Shown piece after piece: positions 26,668 to 38,364 of a stretch of 64,000 nt of DNA. The DNA lies in contig CANIWM010000016.1 in the NCBI GenBank assembly GCA_947471505.1, positions 1 to 64,000 of the forward strand, given 5' to 3'. How positions within the stretch are numbered: the first letter of the stretch is position 1; each line of letters starts with the position of its first letter. The position numbers and the translations under genes are program-made. The stretch is from Chthoniobacteraceae bacterium (lineage in GTDB: Bacteria; Verrucomicrobiota; Verrucomicrobiia; Chthoniobacterales; Chthoniobacteraceae). The notes under the pieces were generated by a model that saw only the letters and a list, made by a program, of their open reading frames with translations, did no database searches and was not told the origin of the DNA.

Positions 26668-26757
26668 CCGATGTCACCGGGGAGCGTGAGATTTTTACCC
26701 CACGGAGCTTACGAAGTCTTGATTCTGGCTCGTCGAGCCGACACGGTGCTCGCCTAT

Positions 26758-27255
26758 ATGGAAGACATTCGCATCATCATCAATACAGACAAAGGCAGCA
26801 TCGAAGGAACGCTCTACGCGAGCAAAGTCCCTATGACGGCTGCCAATTTCCTCAACCTCGCCAAGCGCGGTTATTACAATGGAATCAAGTTTCACCGCGT
26901 CATCGCCAACTTCATGATTCAGGGCGGCGACCCGACAGGCACAGGCGCAGGCGGTCCAGGCTACAAGTTCGGCGACGAATTCGACCGCTCACTACGGCAC
27001 TCAACCGCTGGAGTTTTCTCGATGGCGAATGCGGGCCCCGGCACGAATGGCAGCCAGTTTTTCATCACCCACGGACCGACGCCCCATCTCGACGGCAAGC
27101 ACTCCGTTTTCGGCAACGTAACGAAGGGCCAAAACGTCGTGGATACGATTGCGCAAGGCGATAAAATCAAAAGCATCGAGGTCCTAGATTCGACGGACGA
27201 TCTGTTCGCAGCGCAAAAAACGAACCTCGATAAGTGGAATAAGATTCTCGGCTAA
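26758..27255 (+). CDS. Cyclophilin-type peptidyl-prolyl cis-trans isomerase
   Basis: About 165 residues from ATG 26758 ([20 protein letters not shown]); an in-frame ATG at 26671 adds a segment without family similarity. Cyclophilin motifs are clear: [19 protein letters not shown] with the catalytic Arg, [18 protein letters not shown] and [15 protein letters not shown]. It catalyses proline isomerisation during protein folding. No signal peptide, so cytoplasmic. Pyruvate kinase follows 12 bp after its stop. Confidence 0.95.
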   Translation: MEDIRIIINTDKGSIEGTLYASKVPMTAANFLNLAKRGYYNGIKFHRVIANFMIQGGDPTGTGAGGPGYKFGDEFDRSLRHSTAGVFSMANAGPGTNGSQFFITHGPTPHLDGKHSVFGNVTKGQNVVDTIAQGDKIKSIEVLDSTDDLFAAQKTNLDKWNKILG

Positions 27256-27267
27256 ATAGAATACCCG

Positions 27268-28671
27268 ATGCGTAAGACAAAGATCGTGGTGACGCTGGGC
27301 CCGGCCACCGAATCACCAGAAGTGCTCCGCTCGCTCATCGCGGCGGGAGTATCGGTCTTCCGCATCAACATGAGTCACGCAAAGCACGAGACCGTCCGGG
27401 CACTCGTGCCTCGCATCCGCCAAATCGCTGAAGAGTCGGGCGTGGTCGTGGGCATCTTGCTGGATACGCAAGGACCGGCGATTCGCACGGGCGACGTCCC
27501 TGCGAAACTCACACTGAAGCGCGGAGATATTTTCGAGTTCACGGTACGCGGAACGGCGGCGACGGAAACGATGAGCGTGGGGGTGAATTACGATCATCTC
27601 GCGGAGGATCTGGACGTCGGCAATTTAGTGATTGTAGATAACGGCCTCATCCACATGCGCGTTCTTTCGAAGACGGAAGGCGCGCTACGGTGCGAGGTGC
27701 TGACGCCCGGCGAGATGGGATCTCGTCGCCATATCAATCTGCCCGGCGTTCACGTAAAACTGCCCGCATTAACGGAAAAAGACCTCGCCGATGTCGCGCT
27801 GGCGGCGGCGATGCGCGTGGACTTTGTGGCGCTCAGTTTTTGCCGGTTCCCTCAAGACGTGGAGCAACTCCGCAGCGTCCTCCTGACGCATGGCAGCACG
27901 GCGAAGATCGTCGCAAAAATCGAGGACCAACTCGCGGTGGGGAACCTTGAAGGAATCATCGAAGTGGCCGACGCAGTGATGGTCGCGCGCGGCGACCTCG
28001 GCGTGGAGTGCCCGATGGAAGACCTCCCAATCATCCAACGCCGGATCGTGCGCCGATGCATCATTCAAGGCCGCCCGGTGATCGTCGCAACGCAGATGCT
28101 AGAGAGTATGATCGCCAACCCCGTGCCGACACGTGCGGAGGTGACAGACGTTGCCAATGCAGTCTTTGAGGAAGCTGATGCCATCATGCTCAGCGGCGAG
28201 ACGAGCGTCGGGAATTACCCAGTGGAGGCTGTCGCCGTGCTGGATAGAATCGCACGGCGCATCGAGCTCAGCGGCGGCCTCGGCTTCGCACAAAAATCAG
28301 TACTCGATAACGACCGCGAAAAAACAGCGAATGCAGCGGTGACACTCGCGAACACCTTCCCTGAAGCAAAGCTCGTCGTTTTTACGCGACGCGGCACCCT
28401 TGCGGGATATGTCGCGGGCCTTCGCCCGAAAAAAGCGCCCATCCACGCCTTCACTCCGACGTGGGAGCAATGCCGTCGGCTCTCCCTTCTGCGGGGACTC
28501 ACTGCGCATCAGCTCGATTTTTCCGAGACGCCAGCGGAGACAGTCAATGCAGCGGAGAAAGTGCTTCTCGAACGCGGCCTCGCGAAACCCGGCGAGCATC
28601 TCATCATCGTCGCAGATATGTTCACCGGCGATAGCTTCGACGGTATCCAACTCCGGCGCATTGGCGGATAA
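27268..28671 (+). CDS. pyk: Pyruvate kinase
   Basis: 467 residues, a normal bacterial length. It makes pyruvate and ATP from phosphoenolpyruvate and ADP in the last step of glycolysis. Motifs: N-terminal RKTKIVVTLGPATESPEVL, RINMSHAKHE, DTQGPAIRTGD, the catalytic IVAKIEDQLAVGNLEGII, metal and substrate loop VMVARGDLGVECPMED, VIVATQMLESM and DAIMLSGETSVGNYP. The C-terminal regulatory domain runs from about residue 350. It ends 5 bp before the convergent ABC gene. Confidence 0.97.
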   Translation: MRKTKIVVTLGPATESPEVLRSLIAAGVSVFRINMSHAKHETVRALVPRIRQIAEESGVVVGILLDTQGPAIRTGDVPAKLTLKRGDIFEFTVRGTAATETMSVGVNYDHLAEDLDVGNLVIVDNGLIHMRVLSKTEGALRCEVLTPGEMGSRRHINLPGVHVKLPALTEKDLADVALAAAMRVDFVALSFCRFPQDVEQLRSVLLTHGSTAKIVAKIEDQLAVGNLEGIIEVADAVMVARGDLGVECPMEDLPIIQRRIVRRCIIQGRPVIVATQMLESMIANPVPTRAEVTDVANAVFEEADAIMLSGETSVGNYPVEAVAVLDRIARRIELSGGLGFAQKSVLDNDREKTANAAVTLANTFPEAKLVVFTRRGTLAGYVAGLRPKKAPIHAFTPTWEQCRRLSLLRGLTAHQLDFSETPAETVNAAEKVLLERGLAKPGEHLIIVADMFTGDSFDGIQLRRIGG

Positions 28672-28676
28672 AGAGG

Positions 28677-31600
28677 CTACGTCGCCGTGCGGTTCAGTTG
28701 CCGGCGGAGGATGGAACCAAGCAGGACGAGCATTCCTGCAGATGTGCTAAGGAGGATCAGCGCGTTGCGAAAATAGACGCTGGATGTCCAGCCGAGGTCT
28801 TTGTCGGCAAACCAGTAAAAATGGTGCTTTTCCGGGCTAAAGAACACATTGAGCCGGTAGTCGCGGCGATAGTCGTTTTGCTCGCTCTCGGCTTTGGAGA
28901 CCATGTCGTTGATCTTAGTGTTGTTATAAAGTTGGTCAGCGCTCGTGAGATACACTTTCGTCCGGAAATCGCGGAGCGTCGGAGCGCTTCCGTCGATGAT
29001 TTCGTCGATTCGCCCAAGTCGGCGATCAATTTCCCGTGCAGAGCCAGCTTCGAGCCCGGAGAGCTGAGCGAGCGTTTCTTTGAGGTCTGCGAGCCTGTCG
29101 TTTTCCGCCGGTGTGGTATTTGGATTCTTAGCTAAGGCGCGGATCATTTCATTAAGCCGGGTCTGCCGAATCGTAAGCGGATTCAGCTTCGCCTGCGCGA
29201 CGACAAGCGACTCGTAACTATAGTGAGTAGCGACGAGGCGACTGATGAATGGGACGCGCAGTTTCTTTTCTGTCTCAGCGTCGTCCGGCGACTTCGTGGC
29301 GTTGAAGATTCGGTTAAACGAATACAGCAAGTCAGGGTCTCGGTTCATTTCATCGTACTTGATGAGCGCACCGCCAAAGATTAGCTGCGGAATGAGGATG
29401 AGAGGGACGAGCATCGCAGCAGTCTTCGAATTGGGCACGACGGCGGAAACAAGCAGGCCGAGCGAGATACCGCTGACGGCGGTAAAAAATGTCCACAGGA
29501 AATAGACGTGGAACATTCCGCGCACTTCGAGAATCCAGTTCCCGACGAAGACAAACAGCGCACACTGGAACGCGGAAAAGACGCAAAGGGTCAGGAATTT
29601 CGCCAGCACGTAATAGCCGATACTAACGTTCAGATTCCGCTCACGCTGGAGGATGACGCGATCGCGGATGATGTCCTCGACGCTGTTCATCAGCGCTAGG
29701 AAGAGGGCGACAAGCAGCGAGATGAAGATGTATGTCGGGATGTGAAATGCGTGGGCGAAGACGTAACCTCCCTCGGGCACATCCTTTTTATCGGTAAAGT
29801 AGAGCGCCCAGCCGACAACGAATGCCAGCGAGGGCGGAGCGAGCAGCGTGACAAACAGGCTGGCCAAATTGCGAAGCTTCGAGAGGAAGGCGCGACGCAG
29901 GAGCGTGGTAAATTGCAGCCACTCTTCGCGAGCGCGGACCTTGATCAACGGCGGAGCAACGGGCTTTTTTGCAGGCTCGGTTGCCGTGGGCGTGGCGTTG
30001 GTAGATTGCTGCTTCAGCGAAATCTGCCGCATGTCCTGATAGAGCCGATGGGTCTCGTATCGGTCACGCCAGAAGTCCGGCGAGAAACGGCGCGCCGGGA
30101 TGAGTTGACCGTTGGTGGCCTCCTCCAAAATCTCGTCGCCGCTGAGGTCGTGCAGGGGCGTCTCAATGATGTCGAACGCGAACTCGGGGCGACGACCTTC
30201 GCTGGCAACGATTTCCGCCGAGATGCCTTTTTCATGGATCGCAGCCTCGCCGAAGTAATCGAGCATCTGAGACGGACTGCCGTGGAAAACCATCTTGCCG
30301 CCACGGTCGAGAAGCACCGCTTTATTAAACATCTGAAAGAGCCGCTGGCTTGGCTGGTGGATGACGACGAGCACGATCTTGTTGTGCGCTAGGCCACGGA
30401 TGATCTCGATAACATGCTCGCTGTCCTTGCTACTGAGGCCGCTTGTGGGCTCGTCAAACAGGAACACGTCGGCGCTGGAGATCATGTCGAGGCCGATGTT
30501 CAGTCGCTTCCGTTCGCCACCGGACAGCGTCTTTTTTTCGGCGGAGCCGACGATGACATCGCGGCGCTCGGCGAGCCCGAGTTCCACGAGACGCCCGTCC
30601 ACCCGGCGTTCGCGATCCCGCTTGCTGAGGTGCGGTGAACGGATACTGGCTGCGTAGCGGAGGTTTTCCTCGACGGTGAGGTGGTCGTCAAATGCATCAT
30701 CTTGCGGGATGAATGCGATGAATCGCTTAAAGTCGTCGAGGTCGTCGTACAGCGATTGGCCGTTGAGCAGAACGGTGCCGCGCGTGGGCGGGAGGCGTCC
30801 TGCGATAGCTCGAAGGAGTGTGCTTTTTCCCGAACCGCTGCCTCCCATCACGCAGACAATATCGCCACGGTTGAGCGTGAAGGTGATACCGTCGAGCGCC
30901 TTTACCTTGTCCCCGAAATGGCACGTGAGGTCGTGCAATTCGATGCTGGAAACGATATTGCGCTCCTCTTCAATGATGCGCTCGCTGAAGTCGCACCGCA
31001 GCCCTTGCCCTGCGTCGATACGGATGATGTCGCCATCTTTCAGGTCGCACTTTCCGCCGACGGGAACGGTGCGTTCCCCCACGGTAATGTCGCGGTATGC
31101 TTCGATGACTTCGAGTTGGCCGACCCGATTCTCGTAGTCGCACAATATCTTCAGCAGCACCGCGCCAGACGTCCCAGGGGACAGCAGGATGTCATCGACT
31201 TGCAGCCGCTGTGTTTGATTCGAAACGTGATAGACGCTCTTGTAGCTCTTGAGCTGAAATCGCCCGCCCAGAGCCCGCGCGCGACGGCGGAGATCGGACA
31301 GGACCAACTCTGAGTCGTTGTGGAAAATGATGCGGTCTTCGAGATTGCCGTTCAGCAGTGTACCTTGGCGGAGCGCGACGTTGTTAAACATCGCGTCCAT
31401 GTTTTTCAGCGCGCGGACTTGAACCTTCAGTCCGAAGCGCACCTCCAAAATGCTGTCGCGACTCCGAGCCCGAGCGATCTGCACTTCGTCGCTATCGTTC
31501 AACTCAAGATAGACCTGCGTGACGGCGATGTTCTTCTTCGCGTTAAAGTAATACGAGAGGTCTTGGAAGGTGAGCACTTGCTCGTCGAGGATGACACGCT

Positions 31601-32312
31601 GACCTGCATAGATTCGGCAAAATGAGCCTGGCTCCAGCGGTCTGCCGCGCACGAAAACAGGGTGACGGCTGTTGTTTTTCAGCAGGATCAGATCGTGGTA
31701 TCGAAACGCGAGAAGGCGGTCGTTTTCGTGCAGTCCCTTGAGCGTCACATCAGCATTAGCATCGCGCCCAAAGCTGAGGATTTCGAGCGGTGAATCGCTC
31801 GAAGCTGCAGGCGCAACCTCGCCCGTGCCGGAAAGATTGAGTTGATGGACGATGTGCTGCGTCTCTGCCGCCGTCCCGAGCCTCTCGGTGAACGCTTGAA
31901 ATGCATCCATCTGCGCCTGCTGCTTCCCAGCGCGAGCGATGATGTCGTAAAGTTGCACGCCCAGCATGACCTTACGCTCTGGCTGCAACTCGTTGCGCAG
32001 TCGCTCCGCCATCGCCGACAAATCCTGCTGCTGGCCGAGTGCGTCGCGAAATTGGCGTGTGAGATCGGAATAAACGGTCTCAGGGTAATCGTTGCGTAGA
32101 AAGCCAAGCGCGGAATCCACTTCCTTCTCCATCACTACGCCGTCCTGCTTTGAAAACCCTGCCAACACTTGCACGAGTAGCGGCAAAAAACTCTTCGCCT
32201 CCGATTGCCCCGAACGCCCAAGCAACCGCCGCCAACCTCGCAACGCGACACGCCCACTGCGCCGCGAGATTTCCGCGATCCGACTTGGGATAGTTGGCGG
32301 AACATTACTCAT
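28677..32312 (-). CDS. TerB-FHA-ABC transporter fusion (ABCG-like)
   Basis: 1211 residues, far longer than a usual ABCG half-transporter (about 600-650). The N-terminal part (about 37-150, FLPLLVQVLAGFSKQDGVVM) resembles TerB/DnaJ-like tellurite-resistance domains. An FHA-like region (about 175-260, LEILSFGRDANADVTLKG) and a second such region (about 330-455) follow. The ATPase has Walker A GGSGSGKST near residue 493, LSGGERKRL, Walker B VFLFDEPTSGLSS and the H-loop VIHQPS. The C-terminal ABC2-type membrane domain (about 850-1205) holds six or so helices. FHA domains bind phosphothreonine, so regulation by a Ser/Thr kinase is likely. Substrate unknown. Confidence 0.88.
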   Translation of the reverse strand: MSNVPPTIPSRIAEISRRSGRVALRGWRRLLGRSGQSEAKSFLPLLVQVLAGFSKQDGVVMEKEVDSALGFLRNDYPETVYSDLTRQFRDALGQQQDLSAMAERLRNELQPERKVMLGVQLYDIIARAGKQQAQMDAFQAFTERLGTAAETQHIVHQLNLSGTGEVAPAASSDSPLEILSFGRDANADVTLKGLHENDRLLAFRYHDLILLKNNSRHPVFVRGRPLEPGSFCRIYAGQRVILDEQVLTFQDLSYYFNAKKNIAVTQVYLELNDSDEVQIARARSRDSILEVRFGLKVQVRALKNMDAMFNNVALRQGTLLNGNLEDRIIFHNDSELVLSDLRRRARALGGRFQLKSYKSVYHVSNQTQRLQVDDILLSPGTSGAVLLKILCDYENRVGQLEVIEAYRDITVGERTVPVGGKCDLKDGDIIRIDAGQGLRCDFSERIIEEERNIVSSIELHDLTCHFGDKVKALDGITFTLNRGDIVCVMGGSGSGKSTLLRAIAGRLPPTRGTVLLNGQSLYDDLDDFKRFIAFIPQDDAFDDHLTVEENLRYAASIRSPHLSKRDRERRVDGRLVELGLAERRDVIVGSAEKKTLSGGERKRLNIGLDMISSADVFLFDEPTSGLSSKDSEHVIEIIRGLAHNKIVLVVIHQPSQRLFQMFNKAVLLDRGGKMVFHGSPSQMLDYFGEAAIHEKGISAEIVASEGRRPEFAFDIIETPLHDLSGDEILEEATNGQLIPARRFSPDFWRDRYETHRLYQDMRQISLKQQSTNATPTATEPAKKPVAPPLIKVRAREEWLQFTTLLRRAFLSKLRNLASLFVTLLAPPSLAFVVGWALYFTDKKDVPEGGYVFAHAFHIPTYIFISLLVALFLALMNSVEDIIRDRVILQRERNLNVSIGYYVLAKFLTLCVFSAFQCALFVFVGNWILEVRGMFHVYFLWTFFTAVSGISLGLLVSAVVPNSKTAAMLVPLILIPQLIFGGALIKYDEMNRDPDLLYSFNRIFNATKSPDDAETEKKLRVPFISRLVATHYSYESLVVAQAKLNPLTIRQTRLNEMIRALAKNPNTTPAENDRLADLKETLAQLSGLEAGSAREIDRRLGRIDEIIDGSAPTLRDFRTKVYLTSADQLYNNTKINDMVSKAESEQNDYRRDYRLNVFFSPEKHHFYWFADKDLGWTSSVYFRNALILLSTSAGMLVLLGSILRRQLNRTAT

Positions 32313-32444
32313 GGCAGACGGAAGCTACGGCGCGTGCCTTTCATCCGGCAAGTCGCCCTATTTGATTTGCCTGAACACCGGACGGAACGCCCGACTCGAC
32401 TCATGCAGGCGAGGCCACTTGCTCCGCAAAAGCGGTCCATCGCA

Positions 32445-32888
32445 TTAGGCCTTTCCGCCGTATGAGACGTAATCGTCGAGGTCTAGGAGGTCGCTCCAGT
32501 AAATGATGTCCGTCCGATTCGGCCCACACTCCGCGAGATATTTGTCAAAAAACTCGCGATCGCCTCCGTCGGGCTTTCGTTTGTCGTTCGCGTCGCTCCA
32601 CGCTTCGATTTCAACCTGCGTGAGTCTGTTGCTTTGGTGCGCCTCAATCCACGCCAGCACATCACCATCGCCGAGCCCTTTGGCAACTTCCGCTTTGAGC
32701 GCAACGGGATCGATACCCATAAACTTCAGCACGCGCTGGTCGTTCGGACATGCGTAGTGGAACGAACTTGCGGTGCCATTAAGCTCCGCGCGGCATTTGT
32801 CGAGCATCCGTGGCAATAGCGCGTACCCGCCGAGGCGAGCTTTGGCGCTGCGTGGTGGACGTGTGTTGAGATCAGTGATCGGGACCAT
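32445..32888 (-). CDS. DUF5069 domain protein (gyrA-linked)
   Basis: 147 residues from ATG 32888 (MVPITDLNTRPPRSAKARLG). An in-frame ATG at 32951 would lie inside gyrA, so I reject it. Opening RPPRSAKARLGGYALLPRML and ending DLLDLDDYVSYGGKA are family hallmarks, as in the copy at 2263-2706. The start lies 1 bp after the gyrA stop, so it is the last gene of the gyrase operon. Function unknown; its position with gyrase may only reflect co-transcription. Confidence 0.8.
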   Translation of the reverse strand: MVPITDLNTRPPRSAKARLGGYALLPRMLDKCRAELNGTASSFHYACPNDQRVLKFMGIDPVALKAEVAKGLGDGDVLAWIEAHQSNRLTQVEIEAWSDANDKRKPDGGDREFFDKYLAECGPNRTDIIYWSDLLDLDDYVSYGGKA

Positions 32889-32889
32889 A

Positions 32890-35463
32890 TTATTCTCCTG
32901 AGACGACGGTATAGTTTTCGTCGCTTTCCTCATCCGCAACGACGGGTGCAATGCCTATGAGCTTCTCTGCTCCTTTGAGGTTGATGAGGATCACGCCCAT
33001 CGTGTTGCGCCCCGTTTCGCGGACTTCTTTGACCCGCGTGCGAACCATTTGGCCTTTGTTGGTGATGAGCATCAGTTCGTCATTTTCGTGCACGGTGAGC
33101 GCTCCGACCACAATGCCGGTTTTATCTCCGGTCTTCATCGTGATGATGCCTTTTCCGCCTCGCGACTGGACGCGGTAGTCTTCAAACGGTGTCCGCTTGC
33201 CGATGCCGTTCGCCCCTGCGACGAGGAGCGTGCACGCGTTATCCACGATGGCGGCAGCGACGACGCAATCACCCTTGTCGGGCCGGATGCCCCACACGCC
33301 GATGCTGTTGCGGCCTTGGTCGCGCATCTCTTCTTCGTTGAACCGAATGCTCATTCCTTCCTTCGTGATGAGCACCATTTCGTTCGTTCCGTTCGTGAGT
33401 TTGCAATCAATGAGCAGGTCGTCCTTCTCGATGTTGATCGCGATGATGCCGCCTTTGCGGATGTTTTTGAACTCGCTGAGGTTCGTCTTTTTCACGATGC
33501 CGCTCTGCGTGGCGAAGCAGATGAACAGGTTCTCCGACCACGTTTCTTCGTCCGTCTTTTGGCCTTGAATGCGGATGGTTGCCGCGATTTTTTCGTCCTG
33601 CCGAAGCTCCAGCAAGTTCGCGATGCTCCGGCCTTTCGAGGCGCGCGAGCCTTCCTGAATCTCATACACGCGCTCCACGTAGCAGCGCCCGCTCTTGGTG
33701 AAAAAGACGAGGTAGTCGTGCGTGGTAGCGGTGAAGAGATGCTCCACGAAATCGTCATCATCCTCCTCGGTCGCGCCGTCGCGGGTGACCATTCCTTTCA
33801 CACCTTTTCCACCGCGACGCTGTGCGCGGTATGCGGAAACTGCGGTGCGTTTGATAAAGCCCGCGTGCGTGATCGTGATGATGCAGCCTTCGTTCGCGAT
33901 GAGGTCTTCAATGTTGATCTCGCCTTCATCCGGCACGATCTGCGTTTTGCGCGGATTGCCGTATTTGTCTTTGATGACGCGAAGTTCCTTCTTGATGATC
34001 GTCATGACGCGCGACTCTTTCGCTAGGATGTCGAGCAGGTCTTTGATCGTCTCGATGAGCGCATCGTATTCCGTCTTGATCGCTTCGCGCTCCAGACCAG
34101 TCAACTGGTAGAGGCGAAGGTCGAGAATGGCGTTGGTCTGGCGCTCGTTGAACTTGTATTCGCCGGCAGTGAGCTTGCCTTCGTCGCGGATGAGAATACC
34201 GATTTGTTCGACGCTCTTCCGCGTCCACGAAAGCGCCATGAGCTTCGTGCGCGCATCGTCGCGGTCGCGGGAATCGCGGATGATTTTGATGAAATCATCG
34301 AGGTTGTTGAGCGCGATGAGCAGCGCTTCGAGGCGCTCGGCGAGATGTTCTGCTTCGCGAAGGAGGAAGCGTGTGCGGCGCAGTACGACTTCGCGGCGAT
34401 GCTCGATAAAGCACGTGATCGCGTCCTTGAGCGTGAGCAGCTTTGGCTTGCCGTGATCGATGGCGAGCATCGATGCCGAGAACGACGACTCCAGCGCGGT
34501 GTGCTTGAAGAGATTGTTGATGACCACCTTCGGATTTGCGTCACGCTTGAGGTCAATGACGACGCGCGTGTTTTCGTCCGACTCATCGCGGATGGCACTG
34601 ATGTCGGTGATGATTTTCTCGTTCACCAAATCCGCGATGCGTGACACAAGCGTCGCGCGGTTCACGTTATACGGAATCTCCGAAATGATGAGCTGCTCGC
34701 GCCCGCCCTTCAGCTCGGCGACGCCGATTTTCCCACGCACCCGCACCGAGCCTTTGCCGGTGTGAAAATACGACTTGATGCCTATCGAACCAAGAATCTC
34801 GCAACCCGTCGGGAAGTCCGGTCCTTTTACATAAGCCATGAGCCCATCGATGGTGATTTCCGGGTCGTCAATCTGGGCACACACGCCGTCGATGACCTCT
34901 GTGAGATTGTGCGGCGGCATGTTCGTGGCCATACCGACCGCGATGCCGGTGCCGCCGTTTACGAGCAGATTCGGGAACGCCGCCGGGAGTACCGTTGGCT
35001 CCTGCCGCGTCTCGTCGTAGTTCGGGACGAAGTTGACGGTGTCCTTCTCCATGTCGTCCATCAGCGCCGCGCCGAGGTGCTGCAAGCGGGCCTCGGTGTA
35101 ACGCATGGACGCCGGCGGGTCGCCTTCGACGCTTCCGAAGTTTCCCTGTCCTTCGATGAGCATCTCGCGCATCGCCCAAGGCTGGGCCATATGGACGAGC
35201 GTCGGGTAAATCGCCTGGTCGCCGTGCGGATGGTAGTTGCCCATCGTCTCACCGACGATCTTCGCGCACTTCAGCGGCTTGCGGGTCGGCCCCACGCCGA
35301 GCTCCGACATGGCAAAAAGGATACGCCGCTGAGAAGGCTTCAGCCCATCGCGCGCATCCGGCAGCGCGCGGGAAATAATGACGGACATCGAGTAGTCGAG
35401 AAACGACTTCGACATCTCGTCGGCAACATTGATTGGAATTACTTTTTCGTTTTGGTGATACAT
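32890..35463 (-). CDS. gyrA: DNA gyrase subunit A
   Basis: 857 residues. With GyrB it introduces negative supercoils into DNA using ATP. The opening [20 protein letters not shown], the active-site Tyr in MRYTEARL and the GyrA box QRRGGKG (which separates gyrase from topoisomerase IV) are present. The C-terminal DNA-wrapping blades follow (e.g. [17 protein letters not shown]). In the helix around E. coli S83/D87 the sequence is HGDQAIYPT, so Gln and Pro replace the usual Ser and Asp/Glu. It follows gyrB after 66 bp. Confidence 0.97.
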   Translation of the reverse strand: MYHQNEKVIPINVADEMSKSFLDYSMSVIISRALPDARDGLKPSQRRILFAMSELGVGPTRKPLKCAKIVGETMGNYHPHGDQAIYPTLVHMAQPWAMREMLIEGQGNFGSVEGDPPASMRYTEARLQHLGAALMDDMEKDTVNFVPNYDETRQEPTVLPAAFPNLLVNGGTGIAVGMATNMPPHNLTEVIDGVCAQIDDPEITIDGLMAYVKGPDFPTGCEILGSIGIKSYFHTGKGSVRVRGKIGVAELKGGREQLIISEIPYNVNRATLVSRIADLVNEKIITDISAIRDESDENTRVVIDLKRDANPKVVINNLFKHTALESSFSASMLAIDHGKPKLLTLKDAITCFIEHRREVVLRRTRFLLREAEHLAERLEALLIALNNLDDFIKIIRDSRDRDDARTKLMALSWTRKSVEQIGILIRDEGKLTAGEYKFNERQTNAILDLRLYQLTGLEREAIKTEYDALIETIKDLLDILAKESRVMTIIKKELRVIKDKYGNPRKTQIVPDEGEINIEDLIANEGCIITITHAGFIKRTAVSAYRAQRRGGKGVKGMVTRDGATEEDDDDFVEHLFTATTHDYLVFFTKSGRCYVERVYEIQEGSRASKGRSIANLLELRQDEKIAATIRIQGQKTDEETWSENLFICFATQSGIVKKTNLSEFKNIRKGGIIAINIEKDDLLIDCKLTNGTNEMVLITKEGMSIRFNEEEMRDQGRNSIGVWGIRPDKGDCVVAAAIVDNACTLLVAGANGIGKRTPFEDYRVQSRGGKGIITMKTGDKTGIVVGALTVHENDELMLITNKGQMVRTRVKEVRETGRNTMGVILINLKGAEKLIGIAPVVADEESDENYTVVSGE

Positions 35464-35529
35464 GCGATCGGAGATCTATTCGGCTTCATTCGGGACGGGC
35501 TCTTGGAGCCTTTCGTCCCTTTCTTTTAA

Positions 35530-38160
<2,631 letters not shown>

Positions 38161-38265
38161 TCAACTCCTATTTTGAGCAAAAAGCACATTATATTGTGGA
38201 GACCTGCCGCTCTACCGACAAGTCGGCCTCTACTAATCGACGCGCCAACCGTCCGGGATGTCCCG

Positions 38266-38307
38266 CGCCGTGAACAGGGAATGCCACGCCGTGAACAGGG
38301 GGTGCCA
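38266..38307 (+). repeat. Short tandem repeat upstream of gyrB
   Basis: Two 21-bp units, CGCCGTGAACAGGGAATGCC plus A and CGCCGTGAACAGGGGGTGCC plus A, lie in tandem in the gap between the gyrB start and the end of the TrhO-RluA gene. A degenerate piece may precede them. Nothing else is recognised in this 258-bp gap. Confidence 0.5.
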
Positions 38308-38364
38308 TCTCTTGGACGAGAAATGCCCCATTTTACCCATCCAACACACCCCTGTATCCGCCCG

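Noticed and set aside
38266-38307. CRISPR-like direct repeats
   Set aside because: Two 21-bp units directly in tandem without spacers are not a CRISPR array.
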